Of a DNA stretch of 5,992 bases, positions 5,468 through 5,992 are shown piece after piece. Source of the DNA: Ignavibacteriales bacterium (GTDB lineage: Bacteria > Bacteroidota > Ignavibacteria > UBA10030 > SZUA-254). The translations under genes and the position numbers were made by a program. Location: positions 1 through 5,992 of the forward strand of contig JACQYX010000136.1 in NCBI GenBank assembly GCA_016207985.1, written 5' to 3'. Position 1 is the stretch's first letter. Each line of letters opens with the position of its first letter. The notes beneath the pieces are model-generated. The model searched no databases, was not told where the DNA came from, and was given only the letters and a program-made list of their open reading frames with translations.

Positions 5468-5992
5468 TCAACCAATCTGACGAAGACCATCAACAATTTT
5501 TGTGCTGAGTGTACGATGAATTGGAAAAATTGCAGCAAGAATACCGACCAATATTGCCGAACTACTTGCAAGTATCAGAGTTATCGGCTCGACATTGAAG
5601 ATGGGAAACCAACCCTTCGGAACTGCGGCAGCAAAACCATTCGTCATTGGGAACGTCAATGCGATTCCTATTATTCCGCCCATCATTGCAATCGCCAGAG
5701 ATTCACCCCCAATGAGTCCGACAATATGAAGAGTTGAAAATCCCAGTGTCTTCAATACCGCATACTCACGTATTCGTTCTCTTGCTGCCATGATCATTGT
5801 ATTTCCGAGAACAAGAAGAATGATACCGATTATGACGAATGATATTATGTTCATTGAAGTTATGACTGCACTAAACATCGCCATAAAACTGAGCGTAAAA
5901 GCTCGTTCGGTTTCGGTTTTCGTTTCAGCGGGTGAATTCTTAAAAAAGTCGTCTATCTGTGCCGAGATGGCTGCGGCTTTATCGGGATCTTC
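5468..5992 (-). CDS. ABC transporter permease, FtsX family (partial, N-terminus beyond window edge)
   Basis: The frame is open to the right edge, so the gene extends beyond the window; 174 residues of the C-terminal half are visible, against about 380-400 for the family. It begins in the end of the extracytoplasmic domain (DPDKAAAISAQIDDFFKNSP, then TKTETERAF). Three membrane helices follow, at about 42-66, 88-112 and 138-160 of the visible part. The FtsX coupling segment reads ARERIREYAVLKTLGFS and the C-terminus is HRTLSTKIVDGLRQIG. An internal ATG at 5882-5884 is only a methionine in front of the second helix and not a start, because the residues before it are family-like. It lies 11 bp upstream of the next permease and shares its topology but little sequence, which suggests two non-identical subunits of one transporter. 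The substrate is unknown. Confidence 0.93.
   Translation of the reverse strand, partial: EDPDKAAAISAQIDDFFKNSPAETKTETERAFTLSFMAMFSAVITSMNIISFVIIGIILLVLGNTMIMAARERIREYAVLKTLGFSTLHIVGLIGGESLAIAMMGGIIGIALTFPMTNGFAAAVPKGWFPIFNVEPITLILASSSAILVGILAAIFPIHRTLSTKIVDGLRQIG

Overview
All recognisable genes in this window lie on the minus strand, so transcription runs from the right edge to the left edge. The base composition is moderately AT-rich. Gene content is housekeeping plus an envelope cassette: an ABC export/lipid-type permease pair, a small outer-membrane-like protein, ribosomal protein L28 (four-cysteine form), phospholipid synthesis, CinA, an RNA ligase-like phosphodiesterase and a response regulator. 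The predicted beta-barrel protein implies a diderm. The mixture of strong and absent Shine-Dalgarno sequences, the AT-rich promoters and the protein style fit a member of the FCB group (Bacteroidota/Chlorobiota/Ignavibacteriota-like). That placement is an inference and I cannot resolve it further.

Region 1 (3801-5992, read right to left): the C-terminal part of a MacB/FtsX-type ABC permease, cut by the window edge; then a complete second, non-identical permease of the same superfamily 11 bp downstream; then an 18 bp gap and a 153-residue secreted, probably beta-barrel protein with its own strong ribosome binding site. This looks like one transcription unit that ends in a small hairpin plus T-run overlapping the stop codon of the last gene. 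The partner ATPase is probably beyond the right edge.

Region 2 (3390-3703): rpmB (L28) as a single-gene unit, with a good sigma-70-like promoter, a strong Shine-Dalgarno that fixes the start, and a very strong intrinsic terminator. A decaying 8-bp tandem repeat lies upstream of the promoter.

Region 3 (1-3371): a tightly packed run pgsA - pgpA - cinA - thpR - response regulator. pgsA and pgpA carry out the two consecutive steps from CDP-diacylglycerol to phosphatidylglycerol and overlap. cinA handles damaged pyridine nucleotides (NMN deamidation). thpR is a 2H phosphodiesterase/RNA ligase family protein. The last gene is a receiver-domain protein cut by the left edge. The pgsA leader holds a near-perfect 13-nt inverted repeat whose 3' arm contains the ribosome binding site.

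The most notable anomalies are a 44-bp tandem duplication that has re-made the 3' end and stop codon of pgpA, and the inverted repeat at the pgsA start. I see no mobile element, CRISPR array, RNA gene or defence system, and nothing that amounts to a clearly new biological system. No gene-free stretch exceeds about 170 bp.
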